DNA of 33,629 nucleotides, from positions 1,782-35,410 of the forward strand of contig CAJOCS010000021.1 of assembly GCA_905233655.1 (NCBI GenBank). Direction: 5' to 3'. Source of the DNA: an uncultured Bacteroidales bacterium. Its GTDB lineage: Bacteria > Bacteroidota > Bacteroidia > Bacteroidales > UBA932. The translations under genes were made by a program, and so were the position numbers. The notes below the pieces were generated by a model. It ran no database searches. It was not told the origin of the DNA and saw nothing but the letters and a program-made list of their open reading frames with translations. Positions 18,345-27,403 of this stretch are shown one piece after another; position 1 is the first letter of the stretch; each line of letters opens with the position of its first letter.

Positions 18345-19796
18345 CTACATGGGAAAGGGAAATATCTTCGTGAGCCAGAAGTAACCGAGGATAAAGCCGA
18401 TGAAACCAATCACGATGCCAACCTTCGCCATGTCCTTCGTTTCCACCATGCCGGTAGCCGATGCAATGGCGTTCGGAGGAGTGGAGATGGGGAACAGCAT
18501 GGCGATGGAGGCGCACGCCGCGATGAACACAATCATAGCCTGAGTGCCGCCGAGGGCCAGGAAGTGGGCATTGTTGGCGGCTTCGGGGTCGGCCATACCG
18601 TTGGCCACCACGATGAGGATGGGAATAAGCAGGGCGGCCGTAGCGGAATTGGAAATGAAATTCGAAAGGAAGTAGCACACCAGACCGGCTATGATGAGAA
18701 CCAGAACCACCGACATTTCACCGAACGGAATGGCCTGGATGAGAGTTTTGGCAAGACCGGTGTCCTGCAGGCAGTAACCCAGGCAGAAGCCGCCGGCTAC
18801 GAGCCAGAGCACGTTCCAGTTAATTTCCTTGATTTCTTCCTTGCCGAAGAGGCCCGTTGCGGTGAACACGCCCAGAGGGATGAGGGCCACAATATTGGAG
18901 TTGATATGGGTAAGCTGCTCGGTTGCCCAGAGGAGGATGGTGCCCACGAAGGTAATCCATACCACATAGAGTTTCCAGTCTTTCTTCACCTTGTTCTCGG
19001 GTATTTCAAGTACGAGCTTCTTGGTCTTGAAGGGGAAGAAAAGGCGCAGCAGAACCCATGCGATGACTATCATGATAATCACGTAGGGAATCATGTGCAC
19101 GCACCATTCACCGAAGCTGATGTCGATTCCGGCCTGCTCCAGGGCGCCCTTCGCGGTTGCGTTGGGAGGGGTGCCGATAGGGGTGCCGATACCGCCGAGG
19201 TTCGCGGCCACGGGGATACTCAGCGCAAGGCCTATCTTGCCCTTGTCGTCGGCCGGAAGCTTCGAGAGCACCGGGGTAAGGAGGGCCAGCATCATGGCGG
19301 CGGTGGCGGTGTTGGACATGAACATCGAGAAGAGCGAAATCATCAGCAGGAAGCCAAGGAGCACAATCTCGGGCTTGGTGCCGAAGAGTTTCAGCAGGGC
19401 CCTTGCCAGGGTGACGTCAAGGCCGTAGCGTTCCGCCATGATGGCGAGCACGAAACCGCCCAGGAAGAGCATCACCACAGGGTCGGCCATCGAACTCATG
19501 ATTCGGCCGTAAGGGACGAGTGAGCCGTACTGGGGGTCACAGAACAGGCCTATACCCTTGTTGGATACGGTCAGAAGGGCTATTACAATCACCAGCAGCG
19601 AAGTGGACCAGTTGGGAATGACCTCGAAAATCCACATCAGGGCGGCGAATACGAAGAGGGCGATAACCCTCTGCTGTACCACGGTCAGTCCCTCGATCCC
19701 GTAGAAATCGACGGGGACGGCCCAGAGGAAAACGGTGACAATGAGAACCAGGGGAAGGAATACCCACAGTTTCAAATTGAATTTTGATGTTGCCAT
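18345..19796 (-). CDS. SLC13/DASS-family sodium:anion symporter
   Basis: This inner-membrane carrier has 483 residues and about 11-13 hydrophobic segments. The two SNT signature sites of the DASS fold are visible: MSNTATAAM in the first half and SNSATAALLIP in the second. Each has a following proline-rich loop, GTPIGTPPNA and STPPNAIA. Family members take up di- or tricarboxylates or sulfate with sodium; the substrate is not readable here. It is the first gene of a pair with the porin-like barrel (3-bp gap). The upstream region has a TAATTTTG box and a leader of about 90 nt. Confidence 0.93.
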   Translation of the reverse strand: MATSKFNLKLWVFLPLVLIVTVFLWAVPVDFYGIEGLTVVQQRVIALFVFAALMWIFEVIPNWSTSLLVIVIALLTVSNKGIGLFCDPQYGSLVPYGRIMSSMADPVVMLFLGGFVLAIMAERYGLDVTLARALLKLFGTKPEIVLLGFLLMISLFSMFMSNTATAAMMLALLTPVLSKLPADDKGKIGLALSIPVAANLGGIGTPIGTPPNATAKGALEQAGIDISFGEWCVHMIPYVIIMIVIAWVLLRLFFPFKTKKLVLEIPENKVKKDWKLYVVWITFVGTILLWATEQLTHINSNIVALIPLGVFTATGLFGKEEIKEINWNVLWLVAGGFCLGYCLQDTGLAKTLIQAIPFGEMSVVLVLIIAGLVCYFLSNFISNSATAALLIPILIVVANGMADPEAANNAHFLALGGTQAMIVFIAACASIAMLFPISTPPNAIASATGMVETKDMAKVGIVIGFIGFILGYFWLTKIFPFPM

Positions 19797-19845
19797 TATA
19801 TTTGAATCTTAACTCTCGTATTAAAGGGCCAATATGGACAGCACG

Positions 19846-19859
19846 GCAAAAGCATTTGC
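19846..19859. promoter_or_regulatory. Near-palindrome in the transporter leader
   Basis: GCAAA/TTTGC arms (19846-19850 and 19855-19859) flank four bases, about 35 nt downstream of the predicted -7 box and 50 nt before the DASS start. It could be an operator or a small hairpin. Arms of five bases can occur by chance. Confidence 0.3.
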
Positions 19860-19892
19860 AAGCTCTCTCATATCAATCAATAATCAAACCTG

Positions 19893-19900
19893 CAAAATTA
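19893..19900 (-). promoter_or_regulatory. -7 box for the DASS-porin operon
   Basis: TAATTTTG on the minus strand fits TAnnTTTG. No clear TTTG lies at -33. The gap between the DASS gene and the upstream 177-aa gene is 131 bases and AT-rich, which supports a promoter here. Confidence 0.5.
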
Positions 19901-19927
19901 CTAAAAACCGTGCAGTAAAAAAAGGAT

Positions 19928-20461
19928 TTAGCTCTTTAATTTCTCCGCCCCGGAGGAGAACATCTGGAAGGGATCCGGAGCGGCGGTCTCGAGGACTCTG
20001 TTGATGTCCTCGAGGAAAGTGTAGCAATAGAGGGTGCGGGTGCGGAAATCCACACCCTCTATGCATACGAATTCGGGCACCGCGAAATCCATCGACGGAA
20101 CCACCAGGTCGTACAGAAGCTCTCCGTTACGGAATTCGGGCTTCAGCACATCGCAACGGGTATCGCGCTTCAGCAGCGAGAGAAAACGCCGTATACGGGG
20201 ATTGTCGGCAGTCATGTTCCACGACTGGACGAACTCCTGAAGTTCGGCCTCATGGGCAAGGAGCGTAACCGTTCCTGCCGCCATGTCGGCCTCTGCGACA
20301 CGGAGCACATCGGGAATTTCAGAAAGGGGAATGTTTCCACTCCCCTTTTCCGGTACCATTTCAATCGCAACCAGGCCGTCCTGCGCCGTAACGGTTTTTA
20401 CGACTGCGCCGGTGAGCCGGCCAAGGAATGCGATCAGTTGTGTTTCAAAATCTTTGTTCAT
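19928..20461 (-). CDS. Unknown protein, 177 aa, in operon with gdhA
   Basis: I do not recognise this family. I chose the start at 20461 (MNKDFETQLIAF), which begins 5 bp after the gdhA stop; longer versions would overlap gdhA and read as low-quality Arg-rich sequence. It has no signal peptide or membrane segment and looks like a mixed alpha/beta cytoplasmic protein, somewhat acidic. Two Cys (in TRCDVLK and FVCIEG) and a C-terminal helical tail are visible. Its position suggests cotranscription with glutamate dehydrogenase, but a role in nitrogen metabolism is only a guess. Confidence 0.75.
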   Translation of the reverse strand: MNKDFETQLIAFLGRLTGAVVKTVTAQDGLVAIEMVPEKGSGNIPLSEIPDVLRVAEADMAAGTVTLLAHEAELQEFVQSWNMTADNPRIRRFLSLLKRDTRCDVLKPEFRNGELLYDLVVPSMDFAVPEFVCIEGVDFRTRTLYCYTFLEDINRVLETAAPDPFQMFSSGAEKLKS

Positions 20462-20466
20462 CAAAA

Positions 20467-21810
20467 TTAAATAGTTCCCTGCTCGAGCATGGCGGTCGCG
20501 ACCTTCATGAAGCCGGCGATGTTGGCGCCCTTCACATAGTCCACGCTGCCGTCGGGCTGGGTGCCGTATTTGACGCACTGCTCGTGGATGCTCTTCATGA
20601 TGAAGTGGAGCTTGGCGTCAACTTCCTTGGCGTCCCAGGAGATATGCTCGGCATTCTGGGTCATTTCGAGACCGGAGGTAGCCACACCGCCTGCGTTCAC
20701 GGCCTTGCCGGGAGCGAAGAGGATTCCATTGTGCTGGAAGAAGTGGATTGCACCGGGCTGGCAGCCCATGTTGGAGACCTCGCAGCAGCACCAGCAGCCG
20801 TTGGCCTTCAGTTCCTTTGCGTCATCCTCGGAAAGTTCATTCTGGAATGCGCAGGGCAGGGCGATGTCCACGGGAATGCTCCAGGCCTTCTTGCCGGCGG
20901 TGAACTGAGCCTTGCCGGGGAACTTGTCGGCCATATCCTGAACCTTGTTGCGGTTGGAGGCACGCATAACCAGCATATAGTCAATCATTTCCTTGGTAAT
21001 GCCGTCGGGAATGTGGCAAACGCCGTCAGGGCCGGAGATGGCAACTACCTTCGCGCCAAGCTCGGTGGCCTTGATTGCTGCGCCCCATGCTACGTTACCG
21101 AAGCCGGAGAGGGCGACCTTCTTGCCCTTGATGTCCTTGCCGGCCTTCTCGAGAAGGTGCTGGGTGAAATAGAGAGCGCCGAAACCGGTGGCCTCAGGAC
21201 GGAGGATGGAACCGCCCCAGGTGCCGCCCTTGCCGGTGAGAACGCCGGTGTTGTACTGGCGGGCCAGTTTCTTGTACATACCGTAGAGGTAGCCGATTTC
21301 ACGGCCGCCAACACCCACGTCGCCTGCAGGGATATCCTGGTCGGGGCCGATGCAGTTCCAAAGCTCAAGCATGAATGCCTGGCAGAAACGCATGATTTCG
21401 TCGTTGGACTTGCCCACGGGGTCGAAGTCGGAACCGCCCTTTGCGCCGCCCATGGGAAGGGTGGTGAGAGCGTTCTTGAATGTCTGCTCAAAGCCGAGGA
21501 ACTTGAGCATTGAAGGGGTCACAGCCTTGTGGAAGCGGAGACCTCCCTTGTAGGGACCGATGGCACTGTTGAACTGGATACGGTATCCGGTGTTGGTCTG
21601 TACCTCGCCCTTGTCGTCAATCCAGGTGACGCGGAAGCTGAAGATGCGGTCCGGTTCCACGAGCCTTTCCACAATCTTTGCCTTCTCGAACTCAGGATGC
21701 TGGTTGTAAACTTCCTCGATGGATTCCAGAACTTCCTGAACGGCCTGCAGATACTCTTTCTCCAGCGGATACTTCGCCTGGAGACGTGCCATAATGTCTT
21801 GTGTCTTCAT
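20467..21810 (-). CDS. gdhA: Glutamate dehydrogenase, hexameric type
   Basis: The enzyme makes glutamate from 2-oxoglutarate and ammonium, probably with NADPH, as in the small 447-residue bacterial class. Visible are the substrate lysine region around 88-95 (YKGGLRFH), the catalytic Lys124 in PMGGAKGGSD, the Rossmann motif GFGNVAWGAA (about 237), and APGKAVNAGGVATSGLEM near the C-terminus. Residues 339-350 (CWCCCEVSNMGC) are unusually Cys-rich where many homologues have an EGANMP-like segment. The gap to ompH upstream is 54 bases with no clear TAnnTTTG box, so its promoter is unclear. The gene for the 177-aa unknown follows 5 bp after. Confidence 0.97.
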   Translation of the reverse strand: MKTQDIMARLQAKYPLEKEYLQAVQEVLESIEEVYNQHPEFEKAKIVERLVEPDRIFSFRVTWIDDKGEVQTNTGYRIQFNSAIGPYKGGLRFHKAVTPSMLKFLGFEQTFKNALTTLPMGGAKGGSDFDPVGKSNDEIMRFCQAFMLELWNCIGPDQDIPAGDVGVGGREIGYLYGMYKKLARQYNTGVLTGKGGTWGGSILRPEATGFGALYFTQHLLEKAGKDIKGKKVALSGFGNVAWGAAIKATELGAKVVAISGPDGVCHIPDGITKEMIDYMLVMRASNRNKVQDMADKFPGKAQFTAGKKAWSIPVDIALPCAFQNELSEDDAKELKANGCWCCCEVSNMGCQPGAIHFFQHNGILFAPGKAVNAGGVATSGLEMTQNAEHISWDAKEVDAKLHFIMKSIHEQCVKYGTQPDGSVDYVKGANIAGFMKVATAMLEQGTI

Positions 21811-21864
21811 GTTTTTTATGTGGTTAATTAAAATGGTTTTGGTTCAGTTATAGTGTGGGGAAAG

Positions 21865-22434
21865 CTACTGGGCCTGCTGCTGTGCGGCCGCGGCCTGGGC
21901 TGCGAGCTCCTGCTGGAGATGCTCGAGAGTACGGCCCTCGGGAATGTTGAGAGCGGTCCTCGCCTGGGCGGTGATGTCCACTACCACGGACTCGTCGAAA
22001 TACAGGGCCTGGGAAGAATCGAACAGCACGGTGATACCCAGCTGGGTGCATATCTCGCGAACGGTATTCTGGGCTTTCTCCTGAATGGGAGCCATGAGCT
22101 GAGCCTGCTGCTGCTGGAGTTCCTGGGAGATATTCTGGCTGAAATCCTGAATACGGTTCTGAAGGTCGTACAGTTCCCTCTCCTTGGACTCGCGGATGGC
22201 TGCGGTCCAGGAAGCCTGCCTCTGCTGATACTGGGTCGACTTGGTCTGGTATTCCTCCACCATCACGGCGTAGGTTTCCTCGGCCTCTCTTTGGGAAGCG
22301 TTCATAATCTCGCGGGCAGAGTCCATCTCAGGCATAAGCATGATGAGCTCGTTGAAATTCACACGGCCGATGGTCTGGGCCGAAGCCGTGAGAGTAAGCA
22401 GTGCCATTGCGGCGAGAACGAAAATCTTTTTCAT
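21865..22434 (-). CDS. OmpH/Skp-family periplasmic chaperone
   Basis: The 189-residue protein has a signal peptide (1-19), an RVNFNELIMLMPEM start typical of OmpH, a long coiled-coil arm rich in Gln and Glu (about 40-125), then a return segment and an Ala/Gln tail. Skp-type trimers hold unfolded outer-membrane proteins for delivery to BamA, whose gene ends 23 bp upstream in the same direction. This order is usual in Bacteroidetes. A second, lipoprotein OmpH-like protein is encoded at 27450-28070. Confidence 0.92.
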   Translation of the reverse strand: MKKIFVLAAMALLTLTASAQTIGRVNFNELIMLMPEMDSAREIMNASQREAEETYAVMVEEYQTKSTQYQQRQASWTAAIRESKERELYDLQNRIQDFSQNISQELQQQQAQLMAPIQEKAQNTVREICTQLGITVLFDSSQALYFDESVVVDITAQARTALNIPEGRTLEHLQQELAAQAAAAQQQAQ

Positions 22435-22457
22435 ATTATCCGTTATTAAAATAGTTT

Positions 22458-25043
22458 CTAGAATTGTTGTCCTAACACAAAGTGGAACTGGCTTCCGCCG
22501 TCGGTGGCGTCGTCAAAGCCATAGCCCCAGTCAACACCGAGAAGACCAATCATCGGGAGGAACACCCTCACGCCGACACCGGCGCTTCTCTTAATCTGGA
22601 ACGGGTTGAACTGACGGATGTCGGACCAGCAGTTACCGCCCTCCAGGAATGCCAGTACAAATATCGTGCTCTGAGGTTGCAGGATCACCGGATAGCGAAG
22701 TTCAACGGTGAATTTGTCGAATACGTTACCGGAATAGCTGTAGCCGTTCTGGCTGTACGGAGTGGGCACGTAAGGCGTAAGCGAATAGTCGTTGTAGCCA
22801 CGCAGGGAGATGATTTCGGCTCCGTAGGTCATGTAGCCCGACATACCGTCGCCACCCACCAGGAAATTCTCGAAAGGAGAATAGCCCCAGTTGCGGTTGT
22901 AGTATCCAAGATAGCCGAACTGCGCCCTCGACATGAGGACCAGGTCTCCCACAAGCTTGGTATAGACCGTTCCGTTGAACTTCCACTTGTGGTACTCAAT
23001 CCATCTGTAGCGCTGGGCCGATGTCCAGGTGCTGTAGTCGATATCCTTCCAGCTGTCCACGCTGATTCTGTTGCCGGAGGCGTCATAGCCATGGTGACGG
23101 AAGAGGGAATACGGCGGAGTGAGCTGCAGCGATGCGGTGAACTCCGAACCCTGGCGGGGATAAATCTGCTGGTCGGTGGAGTTACGGGTGAGCGTAACGG
23201 AATAGCTGAGGTTGTTGGATACGCCGTCGTTGAAGGCGAAGTAGTTGTTCGTCCAGTTCGTGAGCTTGTAGGTCTGCCAGCTCAGGTTGTTGTAGAGGAC
23301 AAAGTAGTTGTCCGGCCACTTGAGACGCGTGCCGAGTCCGGCGTTGAAACCATACACCTCGAACATCTTATCGGTGGAGAGGAGGCCGATGTAGAGATAC
23401 GAATCGGTCATCCTCGAATAGTAGCCGGAGAGGCTCAGAGATGTGGGTTTCTTGCCGAAGAGCCAGGGCTCCATGAAGCTGACGCTGAGCGAAGTATAGT
23501 ATTTGCCGTTGGTCTGGAAACGGAAAGCAAGGCTCTGGGCGTCTCCGAGGGGAACCGGCCTCCAGGCATCCCTTTCGAACATTCTCCTGGTGGAGAAGTT
23601 GTTGAAGCTCACGCCGGCCGTCATCACGAAGGTGTTGCCGCCCCAGCCGCCTGAGAGTTCAAGCTGCGAAGACGGTTTCTCCGTCACATTATATATAATG
23701 TCTACGGTATTGTCCAGCTGGTTGGGGATGATGGAGTATCCGGCGGGGCTCATAATGGCTTCGGCGTCGAACTGCCCCAGAGACGCGATTTCACGGATTG
23801 AACGCTCGAAATCCGACTGGCTGTAAAGATAGCCCGGCCTGGTCATCACCTGACGGCGCACCACCTTTTCATTGGTGAGGTCGTTACCGTTGATAACGAT
23901 TGCGTTCAGCAGGGCCGGCTTGCCTTCCGAAATGCGGATTTCCACGTCCACAGAATCGTTCTGGATGTTCACCTCCACCGGAGTCACGTTAATGAAGAGA
24001 TAGCCGTTGTCGCGGTAGAGTTTGGTGATGTCGTAATCGGTCTGCTTCCCGCCGCCGTGCAGGCGTTTGTCGAGGGTGACCATGTCGTAGACATCGCCCT
24101 TGTTAATCTGCAGTATCGAATTCAGGAAGTCGGACGAATAGACGGAGTTGCCGGTCCAGGTGATGTTGCGGAAATAATAGCGGTGGCCCTGGTCGAACTG
24201 CATGTCGATTGCAAGGCGGTTGTCGCTGATATAGTATATGGAGTCCCTCACCAGGCGGGCGTCGCGGTAACCGGCTTCGTTGAAAGCCTCCAGAACGGTC
24301 TTCCTGTCGGTCTGGTATTCCTTTTCCTTGAACTTCTTGGACTTGAAGAAGTTATACCAGCGGGCCGAATGGGTCTCCTGCATGGCCTTGGAGAGCTGAT
24401 AGTCCGAGACGTCTCCGTTCGTGCCGAGGAAATTGATGCGCCGGATACGCACCTTGGGACCGCGGTTCACGTCGAAATTGACGCGAATCGCGCTTCGGAT
24501 CATGGTATCCTGCTGCACCTGCACGTCCACGGCCACCTGAAGGTATCCCTTCTCTTTGTAGTAACGCTTGATGATTTCTATGGCGGTGGACTTCACATAG
24601 TCCGAGAATTCACGGCCGGGGCGCAGGTTCAGGCGCTCCTGAAGGTCCTTTTTCTCTCCGGAGCGGACGCCGGTGTATGTCCAGCGGGAAACGCGCGGAC
24701 GCTCCCTGATGCACACCTTGAACCAGGCGGTATCCCTCGAAGCGCTGAGCGAGTCGACCACTACGGCCACGTCCTCGAAATAACGCTGCGCCATCAGGCG
24801 CCTCACTATGTTGGTGATGTCTTCTCCGGGAACGGTAACCTGGGCGCCGGGTTGAAGGCCGGTCAGCTGGAGAATCTGGTGTTCATTGAAATACTGGTTG
24901 CCCTCGACGCCGACTCCGCCCACGACATACTGCCTGGGATTGTTGTAATCGATTACTATAGAATTGCGGCCGGTCTGCGCCCGGAGAACGGTACCCCAGG
25001 AAAACAGCGCAAGCGCGCAGAGAGCCATCAGTCTTCCTTTCAT
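22458..25043 (-). CDS. bamA: BamA outer-membrane protein assembly factor
   Basis: BamA is the essential beta-barrel that inserts other barrels into the outer membrane. The ATG at 25043 opens a signal peptide (MKGRLMALCALALFSW); a GTG three codons earlier is possible but less likely. The 861 residues hold about five POTRA domains (about 35-450) and a 16-strand Omp85 barrel (about 470-861). The barrel ends in VLGQQF with the required terminal Phe before a TAG stop. The sequence is complete. It follows uppS by 33 bases, which contain a TATCTTTG -7 box, and precedes ompH. Confidence 0.96.
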   Translation of the reverse strand: MKGRLMALCALALFSWGTVLRAQTGRNSIVIDYNNPRQYVVGGVGVEGNQYFNEHQILQLTGLQPGAQVTVPGEDITNIVRRLMAQRYFEDVAVVVDSLSASRDTAWFKVCIRERPRVSRWTYTGVRSGEKKDLQERLNLRPGREFSDYVKSTAIEIIKRYYKEKGYLQVAVDVQVQQDTMIRSAIRVNFDVNRGPKVRIRRINFLGTNGDVSDYQLSKAMQETHSARWYNFFKSKKFKEKEYQTDRKTVLEAFNEAGYRDARLVRDSIYYISDNRLAIDMQFDQGHRYYFRNITWTGNSVYSSDFLNSILQINKGDVYDMVTLDKRLHGGGKQTDYDITKLYRDNGYLFINVTPVEVNIQNDSVDVEIRISEGKPALLNAIVINGNDLTNEKVVRRQVMTRPGYLYSQSDFERSIREIASLGQFDAEAIMSPAGYSIIPNQLDNTVDIIYNVTEKPSSQLELSGGWGGNTFVMTAGVSFNNFSTRRMFERDAWRPVPLGDAQSLAFRFQTNGKYYTSLSVSFMEPWLFGKKPTSLSLSGYYSRMTDSYLYIGLLSTDKMFEVYGFNAGLGTRLKWPDNYFVLYNNLSWQTYKLTNWTNNYFAFNDGVSNNLSYSVTLTRNSTDQQIYPRQGSEFTASLQLTPPYSLFRHHGYDASGNRISVDSWKDIDYSTWTSAQRYRWIEYHKWKFNGTVYTKLVGDLVLMSRAQFGYLGYYNRNWGYSPFENFLVGGDGMSGYMTYGAEIISLRGYNDYSLTPYVPTPYSQNGYSYSGNVFDKFTVELRYPVILQPQSTIFVLAFLEGGNCWSDIRQFNPFQIKRSAGVGVRVFLPMIGLLGVDWGYGFDDATDGGSQFHFVLGQQF

Positions 25044-25062
25044 TTCAAACACTCTTATCCTG

Positions 25063-25070
25063 CAAAGATA
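25063..25070 (-). promoter_or_regulatory. -7 box for bamA-ompH
   Basis: TATCTTTG on the minus strand is a perfect TAnnTTTG, 20 bases before the bamA ATG at 25043. It sits in the short gap after the uppS stop (25077-25079). No TTTG at -33 is seen, since that region is uppS coding sequence. Confidence 0.5.
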
Positions 25071-25076
25071 GACATT

Positions 25077-25775
25077 TTATTTGACTTTACCATAACGGCG
25101 GTCGCGGGAGGAATACTCTCTCAGGGCCGCCCGGAATTCATCCTTGCGGAAGTCCGGCCACAGTACGGGGCTGAATACGAATTCGGTATATGCGCTCTGC
25201 CAGAGAAGGTAGTTTGATATTCTCTCTTCGCCGGATGTACGGATAAGGAGGTCCGGATCGGGAATTCCGGCGGTAACCAGGTACCGTTCGAAATCGGCCG
25301 CCTCCATATTCTGGAATTCTTCGGGGGAAAGGGTTGCCGCGGCCTTTTTCATCGCCTGCATGATGTCCCATTTTCCGCTGTAGCTCAGGAAAACGATTAG
25401 CGTCATCCTGTCGTTCGAAGCGGTCTGCTCCATCATTCCGTCTATTGCGGCGTTCAGCTTGTCCGAAAGCCTTGCCCGGTTGCCCAGGACCACGAAACGC
25501 ACCCCATTGTCCATCATGGTGGAAAGCTCCTTGCGGATGGATTCCATCATCAGCTCCATGAGCGTTGAGACCTCCTCCTTGGGACGGTTCCAGTTCTCTT
25601 CGGAAAAAGCGTAGAGGGAGAGGTACTTCACCCCGTCTTCGACAGCCGCCTCGGTGCAGGCGCGGACGCTTTCCACACCCTCGAAGTGGCCGTATATCCT
25701 TTCCTTGCCGCGGGCCTTCGCCCATCGGCCATTGCCGTCCATTATAATGGATACGTGCTGCGGTACGTTGTTCAT
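25077..25775 (-). CDS. uppS: Undecaprenyl diphosphate synthase (cis-prenyltransferase)
   Basis: UppS extends farnesyl diphosphate with isopentenyl units to the C55 carrier lipid used for peptidoglycan and surface glycans. All signatures are present in 232 residues: MDGNGRWAK with catalytic Asp13, the YAFSEENWNRP segment, and RTSGEERISN followed by LLWQSAYTEFVF near the end. It starts one base after the nadK stop and precedes bamA, the normal order in Bacteroidetes. Confidence 0.97.
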   Translation of the reverse strand: MNNVPQHVSIIMDGNGRWAKARGKERIYGHFEGVESVRACTEAAVEDGVKYLSLYAFSEENWNRPKEEVSTLMELMMESIRKELSTMMDNGVRFVVLGNRARLSDKLNAAIDGMMEQTASNDRMTLIVFLSYSGKWDIMQAMKKAAATLSPEEFQNMEAADFERYLVTAGIPDPDLLIRTSGEERISNYLLWQSAYTEFVFSPVLWPDFRKDEFRAALREYSSRDRRYGKVK

Positions 25776-25776
25776 A

Positions 25777-26592
25777 CTATCCGTTGTTGCGCATGTCCTC
25801 GCCCCAGAACAGACGTGAGGTAAGAGCCTTCACGAAGCCCGAAGAGGCGAGCCGGATGCGTTTGAGCGAAAACTGTGCCATCTCGACGTGAATGGTCCAT
25901 TCAGGCTCGATTTCCACGGTCCTGTTGTCCGTAGTCATTATGGCTATTCCGTCTCGGCTCTCGAAGGAGATGTCCACCTTGGCCGTTTCCGGGAGCACTA
26001 TCGGCCTCACATTCAGGTTGTGGGGCGAGATAGGGAGCACCTTGGTGTCCGGCATACAGATGGGGCCTCCGACGCTCAGCGAATAAGCCGTTGAACCGGA
26101 GGTTGTGGACACTATGAGCCCGTCGGCCCAGTAGGTCGGGAGCAGCTCTCCGTCTATTGCCACGTTGATTCCGAGCACGGACGGACCCTTGCGGTGCAGG
26201 GCCACCTCATTCACCGAATAAGGGAGCATGCCGATGCTTTTCCGGGCGCCGGGGCCCTTGAGCGTGGCATTCAGCACGGTGCGGTATTCGATGCGGAAAT
26301 CCCCTTCCATGAGGGCGTTGAGCACTTCTTCAGGACGGTTTTCGCAGAGGAAGCCGATGCGGCCGAAATTCACTCCCAGGATGGGCAGGCCGATGTCCGA
26401 CACCACGTGCGCCGCGGAAAGGAAAGTTCCGTCGCCGCCCATGGAGAGGACGAGGTCCGTCTCCGGCTGCACGTCGGCCTTGTTGCGAATCTCATAGAGT
26501 TCGTACTGAGCCCCTTCAAGCTGGGCTATGAGGTCCCGGGCCTGGGGATGGCTGCGCAACCTGTCGTTAAGGATGAAATAACCTATTTTCAT
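25777..26592 (-). CDS. nadK: NAD kinase
   Basis: The enzyme phosphorylates NAD to NADP. The 271 residues carry the GGDGT motif (52-56), the NE motif in NEVALHRKGPS, and the Gly-rich WADGLIVSTTSGSTAYSLS block. The gene begins divergently from pdxJ and ends in TAG one base before uppS, so it probably leads the nadK-uppS transcript. That TAG is one of four showing that TAG is a normal stop here. Confidence 0.97.
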   Translation of the reverse strand: MKIGYFILNDRLRSHPQARDLIAQLEGAQYELYEIRNKADVQPETDLVLSMGGDGTFLSAAHVVSDIGLPILGVNFGRIGFLCENRPEEVLNALMEGDFRIEYRTVLNATLKGPGARKSIGMLPYSVNEVALHRKGPSVLGINVAIDGELLPTYWADGLIVSTTSGSTAYSLSVGGPICMPDTKVLPISPHNLNVRPIVLPETAKVDISFESRDGIAIMTTDNRTVEIEPEWTIHVEMAQFSLKRIRLASSGFVKALTSRLFWGEDMRNNG

Positions 26593-26614
26593 ACTTTGTT
26601 TTCGAATCAGCTTC

Positions 26615-26622
26615 CAAAATTA
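26615..26622 (-). promoter_or_regulatory. -7 box for nadK-uppS
   Basis: TAATTTTG on the minus strand fits TAnnTTTG, 23 bases before the nadK ATG (26592), in the 91-base divergent gap shared with pdxJ. No -33 TTTG is evident. Confidence 0.5.
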
Positions 26623-26644
26623 ACACATTATTTACAATTTTCAT

Positions 26645-26652
26645 TATTTTTG
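26645..26652 (+). promoter_or_regulatory. -7 box for pdxJ
   Basis: TATTTTTG fits TAnnTTTG and ends 31 bases before the pdxJ ATG at 26684. It is arranged back to back with the nadK box. Confidence 0.5.
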
Positions 26653-26683
26653 CCATAAATAACTGACATAATCCCGTTAAGAT

Positions 26684-27403
26684 ATGACAAGGCTCAGCGT
26701 CAACATCAATAAAATCGCCACGCTGCGGAACGCCCGCGGCGGCAATCTGCCGGACGTGACCAAAGCGGCTCTCGACATAGAGCGTTTCGGTGCGGAAGGC
26801 ATAACCGTACATCCCAGGCCCGACGAGCGGCACATCCGCTACAGCGACGTCCGCGAAATCCGCCCTCTGGTGAAGACGGAATTCAACATCGAGGGGAACC
26901 CCATCGATTCTTTCGTCAATCTGGTGCTGGAGGTGGTTCCGGACCAGGTCACCCTCGTCCCGGACGCCCCTGAGGCCCTTACATCCAACGCCGGATGGAA
27001 TACGGTAAAGCACCGAGACTTTCTCACCGACATCTGCAAGACCTTCAAAGACAAAGGCATACGCACGTCTATTTTCATCGACCCGGACCCGATGATGGCA
27101 GAGGGCGCCGCCCTCTGCGGGGCCAGCAGGGTTGAACTCTACACGGCCGACTATGCCGCCGAGTACCGCCTGGATCCGGAAATCGCCATAGTGCGCTATC
27201 TGGAAACCGCCAAGGAGGCCCGCAGCTGCGGGCTCGGCCTCAATGCCGGGCACGACCTCTCGCTGGAGAATCTGGCCTATTTCATCCGCACCATCCCCTG
27301 GACCGACGAAGTTTCGATTGGCCATGCACTTATCTCAGACGCGCTGTACATGGGCCTTGAGAAAACAATTCAGGCCTATCTTGGGGAAATCCGCAAAAAA
27401 TAG
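26684..27403 (+). CDS. pdxJ: Pyridoxine 5'-phosphate synthase
   Basis: PdxJ joins 3-amino-2-oxopropyl phosphate and deoxyxylulose 5-phosphate to give pyridoxine phosphate. The 239-residue TIM barrel shows the family's VNINKIATLRNARGG start (the family usually has VDHVATLRQ-type sequence), ITVHPRPDERHI, TEFNIEG, VTLVPD, and a phosphate site near the end in NAGHDL and EVSIGHALISDAL. It ends in TAG. It is alone on its promoter, with the next operon's promoter just beyond its stop codon. Confidence 0.96.
   Translation: MTRLSVNINKIATLRNARGGNLPDVTKAALDIERFGAEGITVHPRPDERHIRYSDVREIRPLVKTEFNIEGNPIDSFVNLVLEVVPDQVTLVPDAPEALTSNAGWNTVKHRDFLTDICKTFKDKGIRTSIFIDPDPMMAEGAALCGASRVELYTADYAAEYRLDPEIAIVRYLETAKEARSCGLGLNAGHDLSLENLAYFIRTIPWTDEVSIGHALISDALYMGLEKTIQAYLGEIRKK

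Noticed and set aside
21811..21864. Promoter or terminator between ompH and gdhA
   Set aside because: The gap is AT-rich but I found neither TAnnTTTG on the minus strand nor a convincing hairpin.
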